Positions 38,791 through 46,440 of a stretch of DNA of 64,000 bases are shown here, piece after piece (positions within the stretch are counted from its first letter, which is position 1; each line of letters starts with the position of its first letter). The notes under the pieces are model-generated. The model ran no database searches and had not been told where the DNA came from. It saw only the letters and a program-made list of their open reading frames with translations. Both the position numbers and the translations under genes were made by a program. Location: the IMG/VR virus record IMGVR_UViG_3300009187_000021, positions 24,947-88,946 of that record. One strand, written 5' to 3'. Origin of the DNA: a virus.

Positions 38791-40124
38791 TGGACTATTC
38801 AACAGCAAGTTCAATTAGAGGACAAAAACTATCATCATTGATCACTGGACGAATTATGTCCGGGCAAGGTGTTGGATCATCTATTAAAGGTGCAATATCA
38901 GATAGAATGAAAGCGAAAGCGATGGGTGCCAAAGAAAGATATGATCCATTGAACATTGCAAAGAAACTAACTGGTGGTAGTTCATTGGCGCCTGCATTGC
39001 TTGGTAGAATGATGGGTCGCAGTAAAGAAGATATTAGTTACTTTTCAGGTAAAGGTACTGCTACCGCATTAGGTAAAGAGACAGGCAACATTGGTGGTGG
39101 TTCTGTTGATGTTCTGAATAAAATTCTAGCATTTCTACAAAAGAGCCATGAAATTGATGTTAGAACTATGGAAGTTAAAAAGAACTTCCAAGAAGAGGCA
39201 ATGAATGAGGATGAAAGAAGACATCAACAATTTCTAAAAGCATTAAAATCATTTACTTCTTCCACTGGTACTGCAACTTTAGTTGGAGGTAAGACTGGTG
39301 GATCTAGTTTTCTTGATATGTTGATGAGTATGTTAGATGGTATTCCTTGGTTATCAACTATAAAGAAAATGATACCATTCTTTGGTCGATTAGTGACATT
39401 CTTTACTGGACCAGTAGGTATGGCAATTCTGGGAATAACTTCAGTATTAGCTTTCGCAAGCTGGTTATCGGATCAGATAAAATTAGTACCTGATATGAGT
39501 AAACTAACACCTAAAGATGCCGCTGCCGTGATTGCAAGTGGTGACGAGCGAATGATTATGAAATATGGTGGTATAGAATCATTAAAAAAATTAGCAGAAA
39601 GTGATGGTAGTGTTGCACCTGAACAAGGTGCATCTTCACTCGTAGGTGGTAATAATAATGCTAGACCAGGACATCCAAATCGTCCAGTGACTACGACTGG
39701 AAATAAATTAAAATTAGAACAAGAAAAATGGGATAAAGAGAAGAGTCCTTTTTATAATGAAGATGGAACTTTAAAATCTTCATCTCCAACTGCACAAGTA
39801 ATACCCAATAAATCATCATCACCTGGTGGTTCTGGATCTAGTATGTCACCTTCGGGATCATCATCTGGTGGTTCATCTGGTGCACCACCAATGACTCCTA
39901 TGCCAACATCATCTGGTGTATCTGAAACAACTAATCAAAATATTGATTTAAATATGGAACAATCATCAACATCAGGTGGTGGTTCATCTGGTCCTATTGT
40001 TACCAATACAACCAACAATATGGGTAATGAAAAGAGTGCTGCATCAACGACTGCATCACAAAGAGATAATACACCAGTATTGGTGCATATCTATGATTCA
40101 TTGAATCGCGCCGGATTTCTATAA
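38790..40124 (+). CDS. Hub/tape-measure-like virion protein, paralogue with membrane segment
   Basis: 444 residues. The first ~90 residues are paralogous to the preceding gene (SSIKGAISDRMKAKAMGAKE, YDPLNIAKKLTGGS, PALLGRMMGRSKEDISYF). Residues ~175-230 are hydrophobic with a likely membrane helix (VGMAILGITSVLAFASWL). The C-terminal half is low-complexity Ser/Gly/Pro. Tape-measure proteins commonly carry such hydrophobic segments, so one or both paralogues may serve as tape measure or hub core. Function inferred only from context. Confidence 0.65.
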   Translation: MDYSTASSIRGQKLSSLITGRIMSGQGVGSSIKGAISDRMKAKAMGAKERYDPLNIAKKLTGGSSLAPALLGRMMGRSKEDISYFSGKGTATALGKETGNIGGGSVDVLNKILAFLQKSHEIDVRTMEVKKNFQEEAMNEDERRHQQFLKALKSFTSSTGTATLVGGKTGGSSFLDMLMSMLDGIPWLSTIKKMIPFFGRLVTFFTGPVGMAILGITSVLAFASWLSDQIKLVPDMSKLTPKDAAAVIASGDERMIMKYGGIESLKKLAESDGSVAPEQGASSLVGGNNNARPGHPNRPVTTTGNKLKLEQEKWDKEKSPFYNEDGTLKSSSPTAQVIPNKSSSPGGSGSSMSPSGSSSGGSSGAPPMTPMPTSSGVSETTNQNIDLNMEQSSTSGGGSSGPIVTNTTNNMGNEKSAASTTASQRDNTPVLVHIYDSLNRAGFL

Positions 40125-40125
40125 A

Positions 40126-40147
40126 AAAGGGAGCCGAAGCTCCCTTT
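40126..40147 (-). terminator. Intrinsic terminator after gp32 (UUCG tetraloop)
   Basis: Perfect GGGAGC / GCTCCC hairpin between convergent genes. Read on the minus strand the loop is C(TTCG)G and a run of six T follows, so it terminates the leftward gp59-gp32 unit. The plus-strand side has only TTT, so rightward termination would be weaker. Confidence 0.92.
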
Positions 40148-40167
40148 CAATTCAGTCAATAATTAAA

Positions 40168-41031
40168 TCATGCTTCTTCAGCGAGTTTGCTGAAGTAGTC
40201 CATGTCATCATCCTCATCAACAGTAGATGATTCAACACGTTTAGGTGCTGCCTTTGCCTGTTCAACCGTAGTCCGTGCAACAGGTGCACCACCATCCAAA
40301 CCTAATACTTTATTAAGTTTAGTTTTCAATTCATCATATGATTTAAAGTTAGATGGATCGAGATGCTCTTTCAAAGAGTGTTCCGATTTCCAAATCTGTT
40401 CAAGTTTGCCATCATCAGAAAGCAAAGGACCAGGTGCAGCAAACTCAGACTTATCATAATTCTGATAACCTTCGACTTTGCGAATCTTGAGTTTGAAATT
40501 GGCACCAGTCCAGAAGTCAAACGGATTCATTGCCTTCTCATCCTCAAATGCAGGATTCATTGCTTCATTGATCTTATCAAAGATCTTTGCACCAAACTTA
40601 AAGAGAAAGACTTTACCTTCATTATCTGGATTCTTAGAATCTTCAACAATGTAGACGTTAGAGATATACGAAAGGCGACGTTTTTGTTTACGAGCAATCT
40701 CTTTATTTGCTTCTACGCCAGAATTCCAAAGTTGAGTATTGTACTCAGAGACTGGATCTTTCTGATTAAGAGTAGTAAGAGAGTTCTCAATATACCAACC
40801 ACCAGGACCTTGAAAGCCGTGATTGAATACTTTAACCCATGGAAGACCTTCTTCTCCATCTACTTCAGGTGCGGGAAGAAACCGGATAACTGCGTATCCG
40901 TTACCTGCTTTGTCAACTTCTGGTTTCCAGAACTTGTCATCTTTAGATGCAGGTGTTGCATTGAGTTGTTCAATGGCTTTGGTAAGTTTGTCAAAGTTAC
41001 CAGATGATTTTTTAAGATTTGCGAAGTTCAT
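40168..41031 (-). CDS. 32: Single-stranded DNA-binding protein gp32
   Basis: 287 residues (T4 gp32 is 301). AGNGYAVIRFLP, VKVFNHGFQGPGGWYIE, NEGKVFLFKFGAKIFDKINE and WTGANFKLKIRKVEGYQNYD match the T4 gp32 core. The acidic C-terminus (VDEDDDMDYFSKLAEE) is where gp32 contacts replication partners. The zinc ligands of T4 gp32 (three Cys after the NHGF His) are absent: the loop reads NSLTTLNQKDPVSEYNT, and the whole protein has no Cys. Last gene before the terminator. Confidence 0.95.
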   Translation of the reverse strand: MNFANLKKSSGNFDKLTKAIEQLNATPASKDDKFWKPEVDKAGNGYAVIRFLPAPEVDGEEGLPWVKVFNHGFQGPGGWYIENSLTTLNQKDPVSEYNTQLWNSGVEANKEIARKQKRRLSYISNVYIVEDSKNPDNEGKVFLFKFGAKIFDKINEAMNPAFEDEKAMNPFDFWTGANFKLKIRKVEGYQNYDKSEFAAPGPLLSDDGKLEQIWKSEHSLKEHLDPSNFKSYDELKTKLNKVLGLDGGAPVARTTVEQAKAAPKRVESSTVDEDDDMDYFSKLAEEA

Positions 41032-41065
41032 ATTAAATTCCTTATTAACGATATATTGCGATGTA

Positions 41066-41674
41066 TTAAACTACTGCACACATTTGTGACTTGAGTGCGT
41101 GTTTGTATTTAGTCACATCATAGTTCAAAAACGGTGCATATTTTGTGCATTTTTGAATAAAATCTGGAAAGATCAAATCATCATCAACCCTTTTGGTCCA
41201 CATAGGAAAGAAGTTTAGGAATTGATTCATGATCATCACCGTCTCAAGTTTGATTCTCGACTGCACATAGTTATTATACAACAAAGGATACTCTCCGTCA
41301 ACCACTTTCAGCAACTGTTGTGGAGAGTCTACACTTTCCATGAGAGTGGATAGATCTTGTTGGAAGATGTAGAAGAGAGACTGTTGTGTTTTTTGCCATA
41401 CCTTAAAGGTAGACTCAGCGTCCTCAGAGAGGAGATCACCAGACCATAGTTTTGGTTTCTCTAAAAGATTAGAAACAAAGAAACCAAACATATCATCTTT
41501 ATTGTATTTACGAGATAACTTATAGAAAGTAAACTTGTCCTTTCTAATCATAAAAGAGTCTTGTGTTACATTTGTTTTACCAGAGTATTTTACAAAATCA
41601 TACTTCGAAGTAAAATGTAACTTCAATGCATGGAATAGTGCATAACATTCAAATCCACTGGATTCAACATTCAT
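41066..41674 (-). CDS. 59: Helicase loader gp59-like
   Basis: 202 residues (T4 gp59 is 217). FECYALFHALKLHFTSKYDF followed by VKYSGKT, a KDKFTFYKLSRKYNK segment and FFVSNLLEKPKLWSGDL parallel T4 gp59. gp59 loads the gp41 helicase on gp32-coated forks. The order 33-59-32 is as in T4, and its ATG overlaps the gp33 stop (ATGA). Confidence 0.88.
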   Translation of the reverse strand: MNVESSGFECYALFHALKLHFTSKYDFVKYSGKTNVTQDSFMIRKDKFTFYKLSRKYNKDDMFGFFVSNLLEKPKLWSGDLLSEDAESTFKVWQKTQQSLFYIFQQDLSTLMESVDSPQQLLKVVDGEYPLLYNNYVQSRIKLETVMIMNQFLNFFPMWTKRVDDDLIFPDFIQKCTKYAPFLNYDVTKYKHALKSQMCAVV

Positions 41675-41895
41675 ATAGGTAGTCGATTAGTCTTTTTGAT
41701 TAGATTAAGTGATTCCGCTTCTTCGGTAATCTTTGCTTTGAGTGATGCAGTCAGTAGAGTTGCAGCCATTTCGACTTCAAATCCAGTATTCTTGCAATGT
41801 TCTACGATTGCATCAATGTAAGTAATATCTCTATTGTTCTGAACTAATTCTTCAATGATTGCAGAGAACACTCTACATTCTTCTTTAGTAGGCAT
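41671..41895 (-). CDS. 33: Late transcription coactivator gp33-like
   Basis: 74 residues. Small helical protein (EECRVFSAIIEELVQNN, TYIDAIVEHCKNTGFEVEMA, LLTASLKAKITEEAESLNLI). T4 gp33 bridges RNA polymerase and the sliding clamp at TATAAATA late promoters, which this window has. Assigned by gene order next to gp59 and by similarity to gp33 of environmental T4-like phages. Overlaps both neighbours. Confidence 0.8.
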   Translation of the reverse strand: MPTKEECRVFSAIIEELVQNNRDITYIDAIVEHCKNTGFEVEMAATLLTASLKAKITEEAESLNLIKKTNRLPI

Positions 41896-42485
41896 TATGA
41901 TTTCCTTAGTGAGAGTGCTTTACGACCATCATACCGATGTGTCTTGCCATATTTGCCTTTTGCATCAACATAGTGTGTGAAGATTTGGCGATGTTTTTGA
42001 CCCTCGTATGCATTACGCCAATGAGGCAGAATAATACCAGAGTAAACAATCATATCACCATGATTCAATTCGACTTCAATTGTTTCACCATCGAGATTCT
42101 CAAAGTAAATTGGCCATGGTGTTTCATCTTTTTGCAAACAGATTGTTGCAGAGATTTCACAACTTGGTCGATCTGTGTGTCTTGCCAATACTGCACCATT
42201 ATAATAAGTACGAACATAAGTGTATGACTCATTCAGTTCTTTACCTGTGATCTCTTCCATTAATGGCTTCAAATACACCATCAAAGACTCAGAGTAATTA
42301 GGTGAATAGTTGGCAAAACTATTCTTCACTTGTTCATCACCAAAAGGAAAGAAGTTCTTTAGTCCTTTCTTATACTCTGCCATATATGCAGACTCAAGAA
42401 TCTCTGCCGAGATCTGAATAAAACTAATCAAATCTTCGCTAATTGCATTCCGTACAACTTCATATTTGTCTTTCTGAAAAGACAT
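41895..42485 (-). CDS. 2-oxoglutarate/Fe(II)-dependent oxygenase
   Basis: 196 residues. The facial triad is visible: HTD (His103, Asp105) and distal His155 in ILPHWRNAY, with Arg166 (HRQIFTHYVD) for 2-oxoglutarate. ELNHGDMIVYSG is the usual strand before the distal His. Such oxygenases are common auxiliary genes in T4-like phages of aquatic bacteria; the substrate is unknown. It lies between the lysin and gp33 genes. Confidence 0.88.
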   Translation of the reverse strand: MSFQKDKYEVVRNAISEDLISFIQISAEILESAYMAEYKKGLKNFFPFGDEQVKNSFANYSPNYSESLMVYLKPLMEEITGKELNESYTYVRTYYNGAVLARHTDRPSCEISATICLQKDETPWPIYFENLDGETIEVELNHGDMIVYSGIILPHWRNAYEGQKHRQIFTHYVDAKGKYGKTHRYDGRKALSLRKS

Positions 42486-42497
42486 GATTCACCTCCA

Positions 42498-42986
42498 TTA
42501 TGCATAAAATATGTGTTTACCTATTTTGGTAATCTTCCGTTTCTTCCAGTGCGGATCAACGTATGTAGCATGATAATACAACGCATCGTTGAGTTTTGTC
42601 AAGCGGTATCCGTCGAACAGAACCTTTTCTGCTGCCGCTTTAGAATCAAGATATTCTTTTGAGTTTGTTGGTATTTGACGTTTATACTTAATACACACCC
42701 ATGAGAATTGGCAAGTTTTGTTTGTCTTTTGATATACAGTTCTACAGATATTATTTTTGAATAGACCAGAATTAACTCTATTCAACGTGACCTGTGCAAC
42801 TGCTAATTTACCTTTAAAAGGTTCAGACTCTGCCTCATAAAAAATATTGTTTGTTAGACAATTTAACTCTTTCTGTATGTTAGGAACTAAAGAGTATGTT
42901 TCTCGCACATTTGCTATTGTTGTAGCGTTCATTAAACCAAAAATGAGAAATGTTCCTAACAAGACTTTGATAGTCTTGTGTAACAT
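42498..42986 (-). CDS. SleB-type cell-wall hydrolase (probable endolysin)
   Basis: 162 residues. Residues 1-26 are a signal-like hydrophobic segment (KVLLGTFLIFGLMNATTIA). NCLTNNIFYEAESEPFKGKL with candidate catalytic Glu51, AVAQVTLNRV, CQFSW and ALYYHATYVDPHW are the Hydrolase_2/SleB signature. The enzyme family cleaves peptidoglycan. The signal/anchor suggests Sec-dependent export. Its AGGAA ribosome site falls in the last predicted helix of the upstream tmRNA. Confidence 0.9.
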   Translation of the reverse strand: MLHKTIKVLLGTFLIFGLMNATTIANVRETYSLVPNIQKELNCLTNNIFYEAESEPFKGKLAVAQVTLNRVNSGLFKNNICRTVYQKTNKTCQFSWVCIKYKRQIPTNSKEYLDSKAAAEKVLFDGYRLTKLNDALYYHATYVDPHWKKRKITKIGKHIFYA

Positions 42987-43060
42987 TCGTTTCCTTATCG
43001 AGTTTTGAAAGTGGTAGGTTATTCTGTTACGAGGAAACCTACCGAAACCCTAAGCAGTGT

Positions 43061-43093
43061 TTAGGCTGCTAATGCGTATTCGCTATCATTTGC
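43061..43093 (-). other. tmRNA tag reading frame ANDSEYALAA-stop
   Basis: Resume codon GCA at 43093, ten codons and TAA. It ends in the protease-recognition residues ALAA and closely matches the E. coli tag ANDENYALAA. The upstream frame that reads into it is not a gene. Confidence 0.95.
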
Positions 43094-43178
43094 GTTTACT
43101 TGATTTATTTTTAACGACTGATATGTCGAGTAGCCAATAATTGTACTTATTACTCCGTCGAATCTAGTCAGGCCCATC

Positions 43179-43247
43179 AGAAGCATACTGTTTGGAACTT
43201 TTATTATGAGCATTGTTATCTCATTCACCAGTAGACAATACACTTCT
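43179..43247 (-). other. tmRNA intervening-segment stem
   Basis: Bases 43247-43235 (AGAAGTGTATTGT) pair with 43191-43179 (ACAGTATGCTTCT) over 13 bp with three G:U pairs. This closes the loop between the CCA end of the acceptor piece and the 5' G of the coding piece in the precursor. Confidence 0.8.
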
Positions 43248-43323
43248 GGTGGACCTGGTGGGATTCGCACCCACGTCCGAAATACCTTTCTAAAAATCAG
43301 TTTACTACCATTGAGAAGTATTT

Positions 43324-43352
43324 AGTATATCAGGACTTGGCGAAGTTGTCAA
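43324..43352 (-). promoter_or_regulatory. Consensus sigma70 promoter of the tmRNA
   Basis: TTGACA (43352-43347), 17-bp spacer, TATACT (43329-43324) on the minus strand. The predicted start at ~43319-43312 coincides with the acceptor-piece 5' end. The -35 box contains the TGA stop of the upstream fibre gene. Confidence 0.88.
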
Positions 43353-45757
43353 GCACCAGTTACTATTCTCAAATTAAATTCTTTAGAAATTTCCGACAAA
43401 GTTGTCTTGTTTCTGATATAAATTGTACCGCTTGCATTTCTAGTAATATCATCTTGCGTTACCGTGAAAGTAATATATAGACCAATTCCTACAGTATAGT
43501 AGGCTGATTGTCCTGAACCTCCTTTATTAACGCCGTTAATATTGAAAGTCGTTTGACTACCTATAGCACCACCAGAAACAGAAACTTCATAATTCGTTCC
43601 TATTCCAGGCGTCAAAGTGTTAACATATTGAGTTGAACCAGATAACTTAACTGTACCAGCTGCTGATGGATCGCCACTAAAATCTCCTGATCCATCAATT
43701 GATCCATCGCCTCCTATGTACCATTTTATAGATGTTGGTGATATATTACCCTGATCATTCAAATAACTAAATGCCGCATCACTATCAAATCCTAATGCTG
43801 GGCCCGCCGACGTTGTAGTTATTGAAGAACTGGCAGAACTAGGTGAACTATCACCAACGGCATTTGTTGCTTTAACAGTAAATGTGTATGTTGTTCCCGC
43901 AGTTAATCCAGTTACATTAAATGTACCACCACTTGCTTGTGATAGTGTTGCAGTGATACTACCAGGACTGGAAAGTATCGTGTATGATGTAATAGGTGAG
44001 TTACCATTAGATGCTGGTGCAGAAAATGATACATCCGCAGTCGTTTGTCCTGTTGCTGTTGCACCTGTAATCGTTGGTGCACCAGGTACTGTAGGTATAG
44101 CATTCGTTGTCATTGAACCACTATCTGCACTATAAGAACCATTTCCAACAGAGTTAGTTGCTCTAACCTTAAAAGTATAAGATGTGGATGCCGTTAGTCC
44201 GGATACTGTAATTGGAGAACTAGATCCTGTACCAGTTATGTTGCCTGGTGTCGAGATTGCAGTATAACTAGTAATTGCAGCACCGCCATCGGAAGATGGT
44301 GCAGTAAATGATACTGATGCAGTTGTTGTTCCAGTAGGAATAGCAGCGCCAATAGTTGGTGCACCAGGTACAGTTGCAGCAGATGTTGTCGTTATTGAAG
44401 AACTATCTGCACTATATGAACTGTCACCAACAGAGTTAGTTGCTTTTACCTTAAATGTGTATGAAGTACCAGCAGTTAGACCGGTGATATTAATTGTACC
44501 TGATCCCGATTGACTAATTGTTCCTGTAATATTACCTGGTGTAGATATGGCAGTATATGATGTAATTGCAGCACCACCATTAGATGCGGGTGCACTAAAT
44601 GCTACAGTTGCAGTTGTCTGTCCTGTTGCAATAACAGAACCAATCGTTGGTGCACCAGGTACTGTTGCTGCTGATCCAGTAGTTATAGAAGATGTTGAAG
44701 AACTATATGCGCTATCGCCAACTGAGTTAGTTGCTTTTACTTTAAACGTGTATGTTGTTGAAGGTGATAATCCTGTGACTGTAATTATACCATTTCCTGC
44801 CTGACTTAATGTTCCAGTTATATTTCCAGGTGTAGATATTGCAGTATATGATGTAATCCCAGCACCACCGTTATTTGCAGGTGCAGTATATGATACAGTC
44901 GCAGATGTTGAACCAGTTGATGTTGCAACACCAATAGTTGGTGCACCAGGTACTGTTGCAACAGCCGATGTTGTTATTTGATTACTTGACGCACTAGAAG
45001 AACTATTACCAACAGAGTTTGTTGCATATACTGTGAATGTATATGGCGTATTCGAAGTCAATCCATTAACAGTAATAGTACCAGATCCTGATTGACTTAG
45101 TGTACCTGTAATTCCTTCTGGCGAAGAAACTGCCGTATATGATGTAATCATTGCACCACCATTTGATGCAGGCGCCGTAAACGATACTGTTGCTGAAGTT
45201 GAACCAGTTGATGTTGCAACACCAATGGTTGGTGCACCAGGTACCGTTGCTGCCACTGATTGTGATGTATCTTCAATGGTGACTGTAACACTAGTGGCAA
45301 CTATAGATCCAGATGTAGATCCAGTTCTAATATTAATAGTAAATGTTTGTGAACCTTCAGTTGAACTGTCCGCGACTGGTAATACTAAAAAAGAACCTAT
45401 ATTATTGTTAATCGTAAACGATCCACTAACAGAAGAAAAGTCTGCATCAGAAGTGGTTATATGATTTATTGTCCAATATAGTGTAGTTCCAGTTCCGACA
45501 AGTGTGGTTGCAATATAATATGCTCCAGAACCACCTTCGTTTATTGTACTACTATACGTCTGGAAAGAATAAGTTGGAGTTGGAGCAGGCGCATTTGATT
45601 TACCATAGAAATCTGTGGGCATTATCTCAGTAGAACCTGGCGTTGTTTTACCAGATAGTGTACGGACAGCAGTATCATTCAGACTAATTGTTCCTGACTG
45701 AGTGAGTTCTGTTCTAATATCACTTAATGATATAGCACCAGACGATGGTAAAGCCAT
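43349..45757 (-). CDS. Virion protein with Calx-beta and fibronectin-type-III repeats
   Basis: 802 residues. The start (LPSSGAISLSDIRTELTQSG, TVRTLSGK-like, IMPTDFYGKS) is the attachment motif of many phage fibre proteins. Residues ~65-165 resemble a Calx-beta domain (YSSTINEGGSGAYYIATTLV). Residues ~170-640 carry five FN3-like domains (ATVPGAPTIGxATxTGxTxA, TSYTFKVKATNSVGDSS). The C-terminal ~160 residues are unique. The FN3 units resemble those of the 25882-28884 protein, so the modules are shared within the phage. Possible decoration or fibre protein. Confidence 0.78.
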   Translation of the reverse strand: MALPSSGAISLSDIRTELTQSGTISLNDTAVRTLSGKTTPGSTEIMPTDFYGKSNAPAPTPTYSFQTYSSTINEGGSGAYYIATTLVGTGTTLYWTINHITTSDADFSSVSGSFTINNNIGSFLVLPVADSSTEGSQTFTINIRTGSTSGSIVATSVTVTIEDTSQSVAATVPGAPTIGVATSTGSTSATVSFTAPASNGGAMITSYTAVSSPEGITGTLSQSGSGTITVNGLTSNTPYTFTVYATNSVGNSSSSASSNQITTSAVATVPGAPTIGVATSTGSTSATVSYTAPANNGGAGITSYTAISTPGNITGTLSQAGNGIITVTGLSPSTTYTFKVKATNSVGDSAYSSSTSSITTGSAATVPGAPTIGSVIATGQTTATVAFSAPASNGGAAITSYTAISTPGNITGTISQSGSGTINITGLTAGTSYTFKVKATNSVGDSSYSADSSSITTTSAATVPGAPTIGAAIPTGTTTASVSFTAPSSDGGAAITSYTAISTPGNITGTGSSSPITVSGLTASTSYTFKVRATNSVGNGSYSADSGSMTTNAIPTVPGAPTITGATATGQTTADVSFSAPASNGNSPITSYTILSSPGSITATLSQASGGTFNVTGLTAGTTYTFTVKATNAVGDSSPSSASSSITTTSAGPALGFDSDAAFSYLNDQGNISPTSIKWYIGGDGSIDGSGDFSGDPSAAGTVKLSGSTQYVNTLTPGIGTNYEVSVSGGAIGSQTTFNINGVNKGGSGQSAYYTVGIGLYITFTVTQDDITRNASGTIYIRNKTTLSEISKEFNLRIVTGA

Positions 45758-45780
45758 TATATATCCTTTAGAATTTTATT

Positions 45781-46440
45781 TTAATATTTATTTGATTTAT
45801 AAAATTCAATGTGTTCATATAACGTATCAACATAGTCTTTTGTTTCTTTCACAAAGATAAGTGGTTGTTCATTCTCAACTGCCATCAAAACTACAATCTG
45901 GTCGATAGGTGCACCAACACGTTCTTCATACATCATTGCATATGCAACACATTGTGCAAAGTAATCTTGAATCTTATCTTCTGTCTTGATACGTTTAGAA
46001 GTTTTAAAGTCGATAACCGATAGTTTACCTTCCCACTCTGCAATCAAGTCAACACGACCTGCAAGACCAATCTTCTCAGACCATAGTGCCTGTTCCATGT
46101 AATGGATATTATTGATCTTATCGAAGTGTGGTACAATCGATTGAAACATCTCGATTGCATCAGGCATCTCTTTCTTCCACTCAATCGATTCATTCATCAA
46201 ATGCTTTTCAGCAAGTGTATGTACTCGATTACCACGACCGGTTGCAAGTTTAGAAACTCGATTCGCTTCTGCTTCACCAACTCTACGGCGCCATGCCATG
46301 ATTTCTTTCTTCTTCATGGCACCAAGAACAGTAGTAACAGATGGTAATCGTTGACCAGATGGTGTTACATAGTATCGTTTGTCATCAACAGTTTCGGTGT
46401 TTAGATTCTCAATCACCATCGGTGGGCAATGTGTAAACAT
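45781..46440 (-). CDS. PD-(D/E)XK nuclease, RecB/Cas4-like
   Basis: 219 residues. RLPSVTTVLGAMKKKEIMAW and GRGNRVHTLAEKHL (motif I region) are followed by IGLAGRVDLIAEWEGKLSVI and DFKTSKR, giving the G-x-x-D...D-x-K active site. QDYFAQCVAYAMMYEE is the family's helix. Comparable nucleases sit beside PhoH in other T4-like phages. Likely DNA recombination, repair or host DNA breakdown. It overlaps the PhoH stop by one base. Confidence 0.88.
   Translation of the reverse strand: MFTHCPPMVIENLNTETVDDKRYYVTPSGQRLPSVTTVLGAMKKKEIMAWRRRVGEAEANRVSKLATGRGNRVHTLAEKHLMNESIEWKKEMPDAIEMFQSIVPHFDKINNIHYMEQALWSEKIGLAGRVDLIAEWEGKLSVIDFKTSKRIKTEDKIQDYFAQCVAYAMMYEERVGAPIDQIVVLMAVENEQPLIFVKETKDYVDTLYEHIEFYKSNKY
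45785..45792 (-). promoter_or_regulatory. Late-promoter-like AATAAATA before the FN3 fibre gene
   Basis: AATAAATA on the minus strand 27 bases upstream of ATG 45757, inside the end of the nuclease gene. Fits late expression of a virion gene placed among early genes. Confidence 0.4.

Larger units (their letters stand above)
42990..43319 (-). ncRNA. ssrA: Circularly permuted two-piece tmRNA (ssrA)
   Basis: tmRNA rescues stalled ribosomes and tags the protein for proteolysis. Here the 3' part comes first: acceptor piece ~43319-43247, intervening segment 43246-43176, coding piece 43175-~42990. The coding piece opens GGGCCTG and soon shows GATTCGACGG, as E. coli tmRNA does. The acceptor piece ends CGGAC, T-arm GTGGG-TGCGAAT-CCCAC, CAGGTCC, A, CCA. 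GGGCCUG pairs with CAGGUCC over 7 bp including G3:U70, the alanine identity pair. The tag reads ANDSEYALAA then TAA. After the tag come a stop-codon hairpin (CCTAA/TTAGG) and a pseudoknot (GGTAGG/CCTACC with TTTCCT/AGGAAA). Confidence 0.94.

Noticed and set aside
40363-41007. 214-codon plus-strand ORF opposite gp32
   Set aside because: Fully antisense to a clear gp32 gene; no promoter or ribosome site.
43061-43270. 69-codon minus-strand ORF ending in NANDSEYALAA
   Set aside because: It is a chance frame through the tmRNA spacer and coding piece; only the last ten codons are the tag.
43250-43285. Possible stand-alone tRNA (T-arm and CCA)
   Set aside because: No D-arm or anticodon arm is present upstream; the 5' acceptor strand lies downstream in the coding piece, so this is the tmRNA acceptor piece.
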